Shown piece after piece: positions 6,809 through 14,533 of a stretch of 32,703 nt of DNA. The DNA comes from Gemmatimonas sp. (lineage in GTDB: Bacteria; Gemmatimonadota; Gemmatimonadetes; Gemmatimonadales; Gemmatimonadaceae), in assembly GCA_023910675.1 (NCBI GenBank), contig JAAVWC010000033.1:1-32703 (forward strand), written 5' to 3'. Position 1 is the first letter of the stretch. The number at the start of each line of letters is the position of its first letter. The position numbers and the translations under genes are program-made. Below the pieces are notes generated by a model. It was given only the letters and a program-made list of their open reading frames with translations. It searched no databases and was not told where the DNA came from.

Positions 6809-7564
6809 TTCGAGGAAGTGCTTCGGTGCATCGGAGGCGACAAAGCGGTGCGACGGAACCGTCTCCGGCGCGGCAAGCCGGTTGGTCGCGGTCAGTACCG
6901 TGGCGACTTCAACGGCGGTCTCGGCGGCGCTGTCTATAAGAGTGACGCCGTCGCCCATTTCCGCAGCAATGACGTCGCGCAGGAGCGGATAGTGCGTACA
7001 CCCGAGTACCACGGCGTCGACCTGCAGCTGTCGGAGTGGCTGGAGATACTGGTGCGCGATGAGCCGTGTCGCAGGGTGTTCCGTCCAGCCCTCTTCGACC
7101 AAGGGGACGAAGAGCGGACACGCCACCGCATGCACGTCGAGTGGCCGGTTCGCGACGTCGTGAATGGCTTGCGTATACGCGCCCGATGCGACAGTGCCCG
7201 CCGTGCCAATGACGCCGATCGGTCCGTTGGTGGTGGCGCGCACCGCCGCGCGCGCGCCCGGCTGGATGACTCCGATTACCGGCACGGGTAGCTCGGCCTG
7301 CAGCAGCGGCAGTGCGTGCGCCGTTGCCGTGTTGCAGGCGACGACAATACACTTGACCTGCTGGTCGAGGAGCCACTGACCGATTTGCAGCGCGTAGCGC
7401 CGTACGGTATCGGGGCTTTTCGGTCCATACGGCACCCGAGCGGAGTCGCCGACATAAATGAGCGACTCGGCGGGCAACCGCTGCATGAGGGCCCGCGCAA
7501 CCGTCAGTCCACCGAGCCCCGAATCGAACACGCCGATGGCGGCCACCGATTCATTCGCTCCCAT
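6749..7564 (-). CDS. murI: Glutamate racemase
   Basis: Converts L-glutamate to D-glutamate for the peptidoglycan peptide stem. The protein (271 aa) shows GVFDSGLGGLTV near the N terminus, YVGDSARVPYG, the first catalytic Cys in VVACNTATA (Cys77) and the second in VLGCTHYPLL (Cys189). The C-terminal region after SAAET is shorter and diverged, as usual. It is the last gene of the secDF run, 15 bases after the DUF5683 gene. Its final 60 bases run convergently through the end of the lpxH-like gene, with no terminator visible between them. Confidence 0.96.
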   Translation of the reverse strand: MGANESVAAIGVFDSGLGGLTVARALMQRLPAESLIYVGDSARVPYGPKSPDTVRRYALQIGQWLLDQQVKCIVVACNTATAHALPLLQAELPVPVIGVIQPGARAAVRATTNGPIGVIGTAGTVASGAYTQAIHDVANRPLDVHAVACPLFVPLVEEGWTEHPATRLIAHQYLQPLRQLQVDAVVLGCTHYPLLRDVIAAEMGDGVTLIDSAAETAVEVATVLTATNRLAAPETVPSHRFVASDAPKHFLELGSRFLGQSLGNVEHHVFT

Positions 7565-7579
7565 TGCGGAATGCGCCCG

Positions 7580-8188
7580 TCAGAACGCCAGACTCGCCAC
7601 GAACAGTGCGCCGCCGCGCGACGGGACGGCCGAGAGTTTGAGCGGAACGTCCCACAGCTGCGCGGCGACAAACGCATCGGCGCCGGCAAACAGATGGGTG
7701 AACGCGATGACGGCGAGCCAATCTTCGACGTGCAATCGGCGGGTGCGAATGAGATCCTGATTGTACCGACCGAGCAGAATGCCGGACCGGAAGAGCGTGT
7801 CGCCAGTGACCGTGAAGTTGCGCGGCAATGTGTCGGCACGATATCGCCGCGCTTCCCTTAGATCCGCGCTACTTCTCCGCACCATTACGAGCGCGGCCAG
7901 CTCGACGGCTGCGAAGAGCGCGCCAGACGACCCACGGTCGAGTCGAGATTGCCCGAGCCCCGGCAACAGGGCCGAGTACAGGAATGCGCGCCGCGGCGTG
8001 ATGGGCGGCGTATAGCGGCCGAACACGGCCGCCTGATTTCGCGCGACAGCCTTCGGTGCCGCGGCACGAGTCGTATCGGCTGGGACGCGCGCGCGCGTGG
8101 AGTCGCTGGATTGCGCCACGACATCGCCCGAGGCGACCGCGAGGCCAAGCAACGTTCCGATGGTGAGAGTCCACGCACGAGCGGTCAT
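7580..8188 (-). CDS. DUF5683-type membrane/exported protein
   Basis: A 202-aa protein with a probable signal peptide (ARAWTLTIGTLLGLAVASG, cleavage near VVAQ-SSD), a Thr/Ala/Arg-rich linker, and then TPRRAFLYSALLPGLGQSRLDR, the hallmark of DUF5683, where the PGLGQ motif lies in a membrane-associated helix. Two further hydrophobic stretches follow (ALFAAVELAALVMV and LAVIAFTHLFAGADAFVAAQLWDV). The start is ATG 8188, with AGGAG at 8199-8203 about 10 bases upstream; an in-frame TTG at 8206 is less likely. The function of DUF5683 is unknown. The gene lies between ridA and murI on the same strand. Confidence 0.8.
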   Translation of the reverse strand: MTARAWTLTIGTLLGLAVASGDVVAQSSDSTRARVPADTTRAAAPKAVARNQAAVFGRYTPPITPRRAFLYSALLPGLGQSRLDRGSSGALFAAVELAALVMVRRSSADLREARRYRADTLPRNFTVTGDTLFRSGILLGRYNQDLIRTRRLHVEDWLAVIAFTHLFAGADAFVAAQLWDVPLKLSAVPSRGGALFVASLAF

Positions 8189-8202
8189 GCCGATGATACT
8201 CC

Positions 8203-8592
8203 TCAACGTGTGGGAAGAGCCGCGACGAGTTCGACTTCGACGCTCACGTTTCTGGGCAGTCCTGCGACCGCGACGGTGGAGCGCGCCGGCCGCGCATCGC
8301 CTAGCACCCGCGAATACACGCCGTTGAAGGCGGCGAAGTCGTCCATGGTGCGCAAGAAACAGGTCGTCTTCACCACGTCGTTCCAGGTTACACCCGCTTC
8401 CGTGAGTACGGCTTGCAGGTTGGCGAGGACCTGCTCGGTCTGCGCCGCGACATCACCCTCGACGATTTCCATCGAAACCGGATGGAGTGGAATCTGGCCG
8501 GCCGTGAACAGAAAACCGTTGGCTTTGACGGCCTGCGCGTACGGGCCGATGGCTTTGGGTGCGTGATCGGTGTGCAGTGTTTCGATGCTCAT
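8203..8592 (-). CDS. ridA: RidA-family enamine/imine deaminase
   Basis: A 129-aa YjgF/YER057c/UK114-fold protein. Diagnostic pieces are APKAIGPYAQAVKANGFLFTAGQ, the substrate-binding Arg in DARPARSTV and the closing VSVEVELVA. The family hydrolyses reactive 2-aminoacrylate and related imines from PLP-dependent threonine/serine dehydratases, protecting PLP enzymes in the cytosol. The length and the full set of RidA-subgroup residues (Tyr, Arg, Glu) argue for a true deaminase rather than an Rid2-7 paralogue. It follows tatD with a 45-base gap. Confidence 0.93.
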   Translation of the reverse strand: MSIETLHTDHAPKAIGPYAQAVKANGFLFTAGQIPLHPVSMEIVEGDVAAQTEQVLANLQAVLTEAGVTWNDVVKTTCFLRTMDDFAAFNGVYSRVLGDARPARSTVAVAGLPRNVSVEVELVAALPTR

Positions 8593-8637
8593 GGTTCGCT
8601 CGGTCGACGTGCGGGAGTGAGGGCAGCGTGAGCGCCT

Positions 8638-9444
8638 TCAGGCGTCAGGCAACGAAAAGAAAGTGCGTGTGTTTTGCAATGTGAGCGCGGCCAACTGATT
8701 GGGCGACGTGCCGCGCACGTCCGCCAAGCGCCGGATCGTATGTGGCACCCACGACGATTCATTTCGCTTGCCGCGGTTCGGGACCGGCGCCAAGTACGGC
8801 GCGTCCGATTCGACCAGCAAGCGATCGTCGGGAACGAGCTTCAGGAGGTCGAGGTCGGTCCAGTTACGGAAGGTGATGATTCCGCTGAACGAGACATACC
8901 ACCCTGCGGCCAGTCCGGCCTCCGCCAACGCCGCCGAACCGGTAAAGCAGTGCAGTACGCCGCGGATACCGGCGGACGCGGCACTGTGCAGCATGTCGCG
9001 CGTGTCCGCTTCGGCTTCGCGCGTGTGCAGCACGATGGGCCGATCGAGCTCGGCTGCCAGATCCAGCTGCGCCTGCAGTGTTCGCCGTTGCACGTCCCGC
9101 GGCGCATGATCGTAGTGATAATCGAGCCCGCATTCGCCGACGGCAACAGCGCCGAGCGCGACCGCTTCACGCACCGCCTCGGCATCCCGGGGGGCGCTCC
9201 ACTCGGCGGCATCGTGCGGGTGCACCCCGCAGGTGTGGTAGACGAGGCCGGGATGCCTGGCGGCGATGCCGCGTGCCCGGAGCGCGGCGGCCGGTGACTC
9301 ACCAATACAGACGAGGGCCCGCGCTCCTGCAGCGCGGGCCCGATCGATCGTGGCGTCCACATCGTCAGTGAACGCCTCGCTGGCCAAGTGGACGTGGCTG
9401 TCGGCATACGACATCACGTCCACTGGCGGTACTCCTGCGCTCAC
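8638..9444 (-). CDS. TatD-family metal-dependent hydrolase/DNase
   Basis: A 268-aa TIM-barrel metal hydrolase. The metal-site motifs are in order: YADSHVHL, GECGLDYHYDH, VLHTREAE, GVLHCFTG and LVESDAPYLAP, ending with the NRGKRNESSWV block typical of TatD/YcfH. TatD proteins are 3'-5' DNases and may act as quality-control nucleases; substrates in this lineage are unknown. A GTG at 9444, 8 bases after the secF stop, gives the length used here; ATG at 9414 would remove ten residues and start closer to the first metal motif. The secDF-tatD order suggests cotranscription. Confidence 0.92.
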   Translation of the reverse strand: MSAGVPPVDVMSYADSHVHLASEAFTDDVDATIDRARAAGARALVCIGESPAAALRARGIAARHPGLVYHTCGVHPHDAAEWSAPRDAEAVREAVALGAVAVGECGLDYHYDHAPRDVQRRTLQAQLDLAAELDRPIVLHTREAEADTRDMLHSAASAGIRGVLHCFTGSAALAEAGLAAGWYVSFSGIITFRNWTDLDLLKLVPDDRLLVESDAPYLAPVPNRGKRNESSWVPHTIRRLADVRGTSPNQLAALTLQNTRTFFSLPDA

Positions 9445-9452
9445 GGCGTCGT

Positions 9453-10466
9453 TCAGCGAGCCGCGAGGCGTTCCGCGCCGCGCCCACCTTTGGTGGAGGC
9501 GGCCGCCGCGTTGCCGGCACGCGCCGCCATCGCGGTCGCGCCATCGTCAGTACGCGGATACTTGGACTCGATCCAGAGGAGGATCGGGCCGGCGACGTAG
9601 ATGGACGAGAAGGTGGCGATGAACACGCCGAACGCCATCACCAACGCGAATGGACGAATGACTTCGCCCGCCAACGCGAGCAACGCCAGCGTCGCCGCGA
9701 GCGTGGTGGCGTGCGTCATGATCGAACGCGGCAGGGTCTCGTTGATCGACTTGTCCAGCAGCGTCGAGAGCGTGAGCCCCTTGTGCGGTTTGCGCAGGTT
9801 TTCGCGCACGCGATCGAAAATGATGATCGTGTCGTTGGCCGAATACCCGAGCAATGTCAGGATGGCCGCGACCACGGTGAGCGAGACCTCGATGTGGAAC
9901 AGCTTGATGAAGGCGAACGTCACGAGAATGTCGTGTGCCGTGGCCAGTACCGCCGCGGTGCCGAAACGCCAATCGAAGCGAATGGCGAGGTATACGAGGG
10001 TGAAGAGCGAGGCAATGAGCATGGCCGTTGCTGCGCCAGAGCGCAATTCACTGCCGACCTTGGGCCCGACGGCTTCGGTACGCACGATACTCACGTTGCC
10101 CTTTCCGAACTGCTGGTCGAGCGCCGTCTGGATCTGTTTGGAAACCCCTTCGGCACCGGCCGCCTGGGCCTCGACCTGCTTTTCGTCACGCGCGCGGATG
10201 GTGTATTCCAGCGGTCCACCGTATTGCTGGATTTCGCTGCCGGTGATGCCCGCCTTGTCGAGCGAGCTACGCACGACGGCCACATCCGGCGCCTGCTTGA
10301 ACTGCACCTGCATGAGCGTACCGCCGGTGAACTCGATACTGTAATTCACGCCGCCGGTGATGGCGAAGGTGACCAAGCCGGCGCCGATGAAGGCGGCGGT
10401 GAGAATGGCGGCCAGCTTCCAATGCTTGATGAAGCCGTACGAAGTGTTGTGAAAGATACGCAGCAT
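9453..10466 (-). CDS. secF: Protein translocase subunit SecF
   Basis: Inner-membrane component of the SecDF-YajC complex, which uses the proton gradient to pull exported proteins through SecYEG. The 337-aa protein has a first membrane segment at about residues 17-37, the conserved SIEFTGGTLMQVQF motif, a periplasmic domain to about residue 125, and then the five-helix RND-like region with RFDWRFGTAAVLATAHD and LGYSANDTIIIFDRVREN. GAGG lies 5 bases before the ATG. The C-terminal tail is Ala/Gly-rich. It starts 7 bases after secD ends. Confidence 0.97.
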   Translation of the reverse strand: MLRIFHNTSYGFIKHWKLAAILTAAFIGAGLVTFAITGGVNYSIEFTGGTLMQVQFKQAPDVAVVRSSLDKAGITGSEIQQYGGPLEYTIRARDEKQVEAQAAGAEGVSKQIQTALDQQFGKGNVSIVRTEAVGPKVGSELRSGAATAMLIASLFTLVYLAIRFDWRFGTAAVLATAHDILVTFAFIKLFHIEVSLTVVAAILTLLGYSANDTIIIFDRVRENLRKPHKGLTLSTLLDKSINETLPRSIMTHATTLAATLALLALAGEVIRPFALVMAFGVFIATFSSIYVAGPILLWIESKYPRTDDGATAMAARAGNAAAASTKGGRGAERLAAR

Positions 10467-10473
10467 AGCGGCC

Positions 10474-12144
10474 TCAGATGCTCAGCGACTGGGTACCGCG
10501 AGCGCGGTCGAGCCAGATCATGAAGAAGGTCTTGCTCACGAAGATGGCCGTGAACAGCGAGGCGACGAGGCCGGCGACCAGCGTGACGGCAAAGCCGCGC
10601 ACCGGGCCCGTGCCGTATTGGTACAGCACCATACCGGAGAGAATCGTGGCAACCGACGTATCGACGATCGCGCTGAGCGCGTGCCGGAAGCCCTCGTCGA
10701 TGGCGAGACGCGTGGACTTCCCCTGATCGATTTCTTCACGGATTCGCTCGAAGATCAGCACGTTGGCGTCGACGGCGATACCGATGGAGAGAACGAAACC
10801 GGCGAGGCCGGGGAGCGTGAGCACGGCATTGAAGCCGGCTAGCATGGCGAGCGTGTAGACGAGATAGAGCACCAATGCGCCGACCGCGAGTGCGCCGGAG
10901 AACTTGTAGTAGCCCACCAGAATGATGAGGACCAGCGCAAACGCCGCACCGAGGGCGAGGATGCCCTTGTTGATGGAGTCGTTGCCGAGGCTGGCACCGA
11001 TCTGTCGCACTTCGGCGACCTTGAGCGGTACGGGAAGCGCGCCAGCGCGCAGGACGAGCGCGAGATCCTGCGCCGCCTGCAACGTCCCGCCTCCCAAGGT
11101 GATCTGACCGTTGCGCCCGATGGCGCTTTGCAATGTCGGGGCGGTGATCACGCGCTGGTCGAGCACGATGGCCATGTTGTCCTTCACGTGCTTGCCCGTT
11201 TCCACCTTGAAGCGCCGGGCGCCCTCGTTGTTGAGGGTGAACTGCACCACGTTGCCTTCGACCGGATCGGTGCTCGGACGCGCATCGGTAAGCACTTCGC
11301 CCGTGATGATGGGGCGCGCATCGAGCACGTACAGTGCCCGGAAGCGCTGCGTGCCGGAGCCGAGCGAGTCGACGCCCCACCGCATGACTTTGCCGGGGGG
11401 CATCGCGGCCTGGATGGCGGGCAACTGCAGCGCACGCTCAATGGCGGGGAACGCCGTTTCCGGGATGATGTACTGCCCCGGAATCTGGCCGGGCTGCACG
11501 TTGGTCGCGAACAGGCCGCCTGCCACGGGGGCCGGCGTCTTGGCCGACGTGTCGCTCGCGGTCACGCCGGCGGCGGCCGTCGTGTCCTTCGCGCTGTCGG
11601 CCTTCTGCGTGAGCAGCGAGGTGACCGTGGTTGGCTTGGCCGAATCGGCGCCGGCGGCCTTCTCGTTGCCGACGGCAATGCCTGCCGCGCGGGCGATTTC
11701 GTCGAAGCGCGGCGTGACCTTTTCGAGAGCGCTGCTTTCGTCGGTGATCTGGAACTCGAGGAACGCGGACTTCTGCACAACAGACTGTGCACGTTCGGCG
11801 TCGTCGATGCCGGGTAATTCGACGATGATACGATCATCGCCGACCTTTTGCACGACGGGCTCGGACACGCCGAATTCGTCAATACGCTGACGCACAACTT
11901 TCAACGCACGATCGAGTGCTTCGGACTTGTTGGCTACCGCCTGCTTCGACTCGTCGACTTCGAGTGTCAGGTGCATGCCGCCCTGCAGGTCGAGGCCGCG
12001 CTTGAGCGGCACGCGACGCACGGTGTCATACACGAACACGCCATCGCGCTTCACCCGTTCGACAACGGTGCGCGGAAAGAGGGCCCATGCTGAGGCCGCG
12101 AAGAGTCCTACGATAAGCAGGACGCGGTACTTCAAGTTCGCCAT
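10474..12144 (-). CDS. secD: Protein translocase subunit SecD
   Basis: SecF partner, 556 aa. The N-terminal membrane helix (residues 7-24) is followed by [17 protein letters not shown], the large periplasmic P1 domain ([31 protein letters not shown]), then [21 protein letters not shown] and the C-terminal membrane domain with [30 protein letters not shown]. An Ala/Thr/Ser-rich stretch at about residues 160-212 looks like a flexible insert in P1. It is the first gene of the secD-secF-tatD-ridA-DUF5683-murI run; 75 bases separate it from ribF, and the promoter should lie there although I cannot pick a convincing -35/-10 pair. Confidence 0.97.
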   Translation of the reverse strand: MANLKYRVLLIVGLFAASAWALFPRTVVERVKRDGVFVYDTVRRVPLKRGLDLQGGMHLTLEVDESKQAVANKSEALDRALKVVRQRIDEFGVSEPVVQKVGDDRIIVELPGIDDAERAQSVVQKSAFLEFQITDESSALEKVTPRFDEIARAAGIAVGNEKAAGADSAKPTTVTSLLTQKADSAKDTTAAAGVTASDTSAKTPAPVAGGLFATNVQPGQIPGQYIIPETAFPAIERALQLPAIQAAMPPGKVMRWGVDSLGSGTQRFRALYVLDARPIITGEVLTDARPSTDPVEGNVVQFTLNNEGARRFKVETGKHVKDNMAIVLDQRVITAPTLQSAIGRNGQITLGGGTLQAAQDLALVLRAGALPVPLKVAEVRQIGASLGNDSINKGILALGAAFALVLIILVGYYKFSGALAVGALVLYLVYTLAMLAGFNAVLTLPGLAGFVLSIGIAVDANVLIFERIREEIDQGKSTRLAIDEGFRHALSAIVDTSVATILSGMVLYQYGTGPVRGFAVTLVAGLVASLFTAIFVSKTFFMIWLDRARGTQSLSI

Positions 12145-12190
12145 CGATGCCGGTGGCCAAAGGGAATGCCAGCGCGCCCGGGGAAGGCGC

Positions 12191-12212
12191 GAGAAACGGC
12201 GCGAAGTGCGCC
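12191..12212 (-). terminator. Weak hairpin between ribF and secD
   Basis: On the minus strand GGCGC, loop ACTTC and GCGCC form a 5-bp stem followed by GTTTCTC. It lies just after the ribF stop and before secD, so it could end the nusA-ribF transcript. The T tract is poor (three T), so this is tentative. Confidence 0.3.
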
Positions 12213-12219
12213 AAGCCTC

Positions 12220-13173
12220 TTAACTTAGAGCCGCTGTCGGCTCTGCGGTAGCCAGTAGCGCCCGAGCCTGACGCTCATCTTCGGCCAACTGTGATTTCAG
12301 GGCGTCGAGCCCAGCGAATGGGCGAGTCCCGCGCAGGCGCGCCACGAAGTCCAGGCGGATACGGGCACCGTACCAGTCGGCGCCCGCATCGAAGACATGC
12401 GTCTCGATCCGGCGCACGAGATCTCCTACCGTCGGCCGGGGGCCGAGGTTCAACATGCCGCCGTAGGCGCCCTCGGGGAGCTGCACCCGGACGGCATAGA
12501 CACCGTCGGGGGGAAGCAGCTTTCGCTCCGAGAGCGGCGCGAGGTTGAGCGTGGGGTACCCGATGGTTCGCCCCCGCTGATCCCCGCGAACGACCTCTCC
12601 CGAAATGCTATAGGGGCGCCCTAGCCCCAGCGCGGCGCGCTCAAGCTCGCCCGCGGCCAGCGCCTGACGGATGGCCGTGGAGCTGATGGCGCTTCCGTCG
12701 GCGGTATGCACCGGCGGCAGCACGACCACCTGGAAGTCGCGCGACTGCCCGAGCGTCCGGAGCACGTCGATGTCGCCCATTCTTCCCCGACCGAACCCGT
12801 GGTCGTGGCCCACCAGCAGTTCGCGCATGGCGAAGCGCCCGAGCAGGACTTCATCGACAAACCGCTCCGCTTCGAAGGCCGCCAAGGTTGCGGTAAAGGG
12901 AAGCACGGCGACGTACGACACTCCCGCTTCGGCGAACAGCGCCAGCTTCTCATCACGCAAGGTGAGCAGCAGAGGCGCGACGGCCGGGTTCACTACTTCC
13001 AGCGGATGTGGATCAAAGGTGATCACGACACTCGGTACGCCGCGCGCGCGCGCATGGCGGACGAGCGTGGTGAGCACATCGTGATGGCCACGATGGACGC
13101 CGTCAAAGGTGCCGACCGTGATTACGGCACCGTCGGGGAGCGGAAGCCCGATCGCGCGCTCGGTGGCACTCAT
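12220..13173 (-). CDS. ribF: Bifunctional riboflavin kinase/FMN adenylyltransferase
   Basis: Makes FMN and then FAD from riboflavin. The 317-aa protein has an N-terminal nucleotidyltransferase domain with VGTFDGVHRGHHDVL, VITFDPHPLEV, LLVGHDHGFGRGR and SSTAIRQALAAGE, and a C-terminal riboflavin kinase domain with GDQRGRTIGYPTLNL, LLPPDGVYAVRV and ETHVFD. The open frame runs far upstream inside truB, but homology begins at ATG 13173, which overlaps the truB stop as ATGA. The truB-ribF order at the end of the nusA operon is common in bacteria. Confidence 0.96.
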   Translation of the reverse strand: MSATERAIGLPLPDGAVITVGTFDGVHRGHHDVLTTLVRHARARGVPSVVITFDPHPLEVVNPAVAPLLLTLRDEKLALFAEAGVSYVAVLPFTATLAAFEAERFVDEVLLGRFAMRELLVGHDHGFGRGRMGDIDVLRTLGQSRDFQVVVLPPVHTADGSAISSTAIRQALAAGELERAALGLGRPYSISGEVVRGDQRGRTIGYPTLNLAPLSERKLLPPDGVYAVRVQLPEGAYGGMLNLGPRPTVGDLVRRIETHVFDAGADWYGARIRLDFVARLRGTRPFAGLDALKSQLAEDERQARALLATAEPTAALS

Positions 13174-14096
13174 GCCGCATCTCCGACGAGCACCACCCGT
13201 GGCTGCCAGCGCCCCGATGGCGCGCGCTCGGCAATCGCCACCACGATGTCGTCGCGCAACAACGCGGCACGTGGCCCGTCCTGTGTGGCGCGTACGGCAC
13301 GACCGTGTCGCAAGTCGACGAGTTGGTCGTCGTCCAGCGACTCGCGTGCGATAGCGCCGAGTGACATGAGCGGCGATTGCAGCAAAACCTGCCCCTCGAC
13401 AATGCTGCCGGGAGTCAACAGACTGAGCGGCACGGCATGCTCGACATGCGCGGGGCCACTGGCGATTCGCCGCAGCGTGGCGCAATGCGCCGCGGACCCG
13501 AGCGCCCGTCCGAGATCGCGAGCGAGCGCGCGGATGTAGGTACCGCCGCCGCAGGTGATGCGGGTATGCAGACGCTGTCCGTCGCCGGCGAGCCACTGCC
13601 ACTGGTCGACACGGATATCGACGGGCGGGAGCTGCACATCGCGGCCTTTCCGTGCGAGGTCATAGGCGCGCTGACCGTCCACATGCTTGGCGGAATAGCT
13701 CGGTGGCACCTGCGCAACGCGCCCAGTCAGCAGCGCCTCAGCGGCCAACCGCTGCGGGTGGTCGGGTTGGGCGAGGAGTTCGGAAGGCGGTGGATCGGCG
13801 GTACGTGTGGGAGAGCCCGTGGCGTCGTCGGTGTCGGTTTCGTTTCCGAAGCGAATTTCCGCTTCGTAGATTTTGGGCTCGCCGACGATGTACGGAAGCA
13901 GCCGCGTACACGGCCCGACCGCGAGGACCAGCAAGCCGGTCGCGAAGGGGTCGAGTGTGCCGGCATGCCCAACCCGCTTACTGCGGGCGGCGCGCCGCAC
14001 GACACCGACCACGTCGTGCGACGACATGCCGGCCGGCTTGTCCACGTACAGCAGCCCCGCGGTGAGAGCGGGTGCCGTACCGTGCGTGTCCTGCAC
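13170..14096 (-). CDS. truB: tRNA pseudouridine(55) synthase
   Basis: Isomerises U55 to pseudouridine in the T loop of tRNAs. In the 308-aa protein, GLLYVDKPAGMSSHDVV is followed by KRVGHAGTLDPFATGLLVLAVG with the catalytic Asp at position 49, then YEAEIRFG, QVPPSYSAKHVDGQRAYDLAR and the GGGTYIRALARDLG block. The C-terminal PUA-like region contains LRHGRAV. The start is GTG at 14096 with no obvious Shine-Dalgarno, 14 bases after rbfA. All three tRNAs in this window carry the TTCGA T-loop it modifies. Confidence 0.96.
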   Translation of the reverse strand: MQDTHGTAPALTAGLLYVDKPAGMSSHDVVGVVRRAARSKRVGHAGTLDPFATGLLVLAVGPCTRLLPYIVGEPKIYEAEIRFGNETDTDDATGSPTRTADPPPSELLAQPDHPQRLAAEALLTGRVAQVPPSYSAKHVDGQRAYDLARKGRDVQLPPVDIRVDQWQWLAGDGQRLHTRITCGGGTYIRALARDLGRALGSAAHCATLRRIASGPAHVEHAVPLSLLTPGSIVEGQVLLQSPLMSLGAIARESLDDDQLVDLRHGRAVRATQDGPRAALLRDDIVVAIAERAPSGRWQPRVVLVGDAA

Positions 14097-14110
14097 GTTG
14101 GTGTGCCGGT

Positions 14111-14524
14111 TCAGTCTTCGGACGCGCCGGATGCGTCCGGCGTGTCTTCCGTCGGCGTGGGCTCCTGATGCTCGCGCTCGTCGCGAATCTGCGCGAGCAG
14201 ACTCTCGATGCGTGAGGCACGCGCCACGCTTTCGTCGGCCCGGAAATGAATTTCCGGTGCCGACCGCAACCTGAGCGACTTGCCCAGCTTGGACCGGAGG
14301 TGGGTGGCCACGCTGGCCAACCCCTCGACGGTTTTCTTCTTGTCGGCTTCGTCGCCCATGAGGCTGACAAAGACCGTGGCGTGCCGAAGGTCGCGCGTGA
14401 CGTCTACCGCGGTGACGGTGACGAACGCGCGAATCCGTGGGTCCTTCGCGCCTTCTGCAAGGAAGGTCGCGACCTCTTCACGAATGGCTTCGGCGACGCG
14501 GTCAGGCCGTCGCGCTTCGCCCAT
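14111..14524 (-). CDS. rbfA: Ribosome-binding factor A
   Basis: 30S-subunit maturation factor with a single KH-like domain. The 137-aa protein begins RPDRVAEAIREEVATFLAEGAKDPRI and continues with VTRDLRHATVFVSLMG, the AxG-type segment VEGLASVATHLRSKLGKSLRLRSAPEIHFRADES split over the domain end, and an acidic C-terminal tail rich in Glu, Asp, Pro and Thr. GAGGAG lies about 5 bases before the ATG. It starts 9 bases after infB stops, as expected for this operon. Confidence 0.95.
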   Translation of the reverse strand: MGEARRPDRVAEAIREEVATFLAEGAKDPRIRAFVTVTAVDVTRDLRHATVFVSLMGDEADKKKTVEGLASVATHLRSKLGKSLRLRSAPEIHFRADESVARASRIESLLAQIRDEREHQEPTPTEDTPDASGASED

Positions 14525-14533
14525 AGTTTCTCC

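Noticed and set aside
12227..12244. AGAGCCG-N4-CGGCTCT perfect hairpin as a ribF terminator
   Set aside because: It lies in the last ribF codons and is followed on the minus strand by AAGTTAAG rather than a T run, so it is unlikely to terminate.
13174..13602. Upstream extension of the ribF frame
   Set aside because: It is antisense-free but lies within truB in another frame, is Arg-rich, and the FMN adenylyltransferase homology begins only after ATG 13173.
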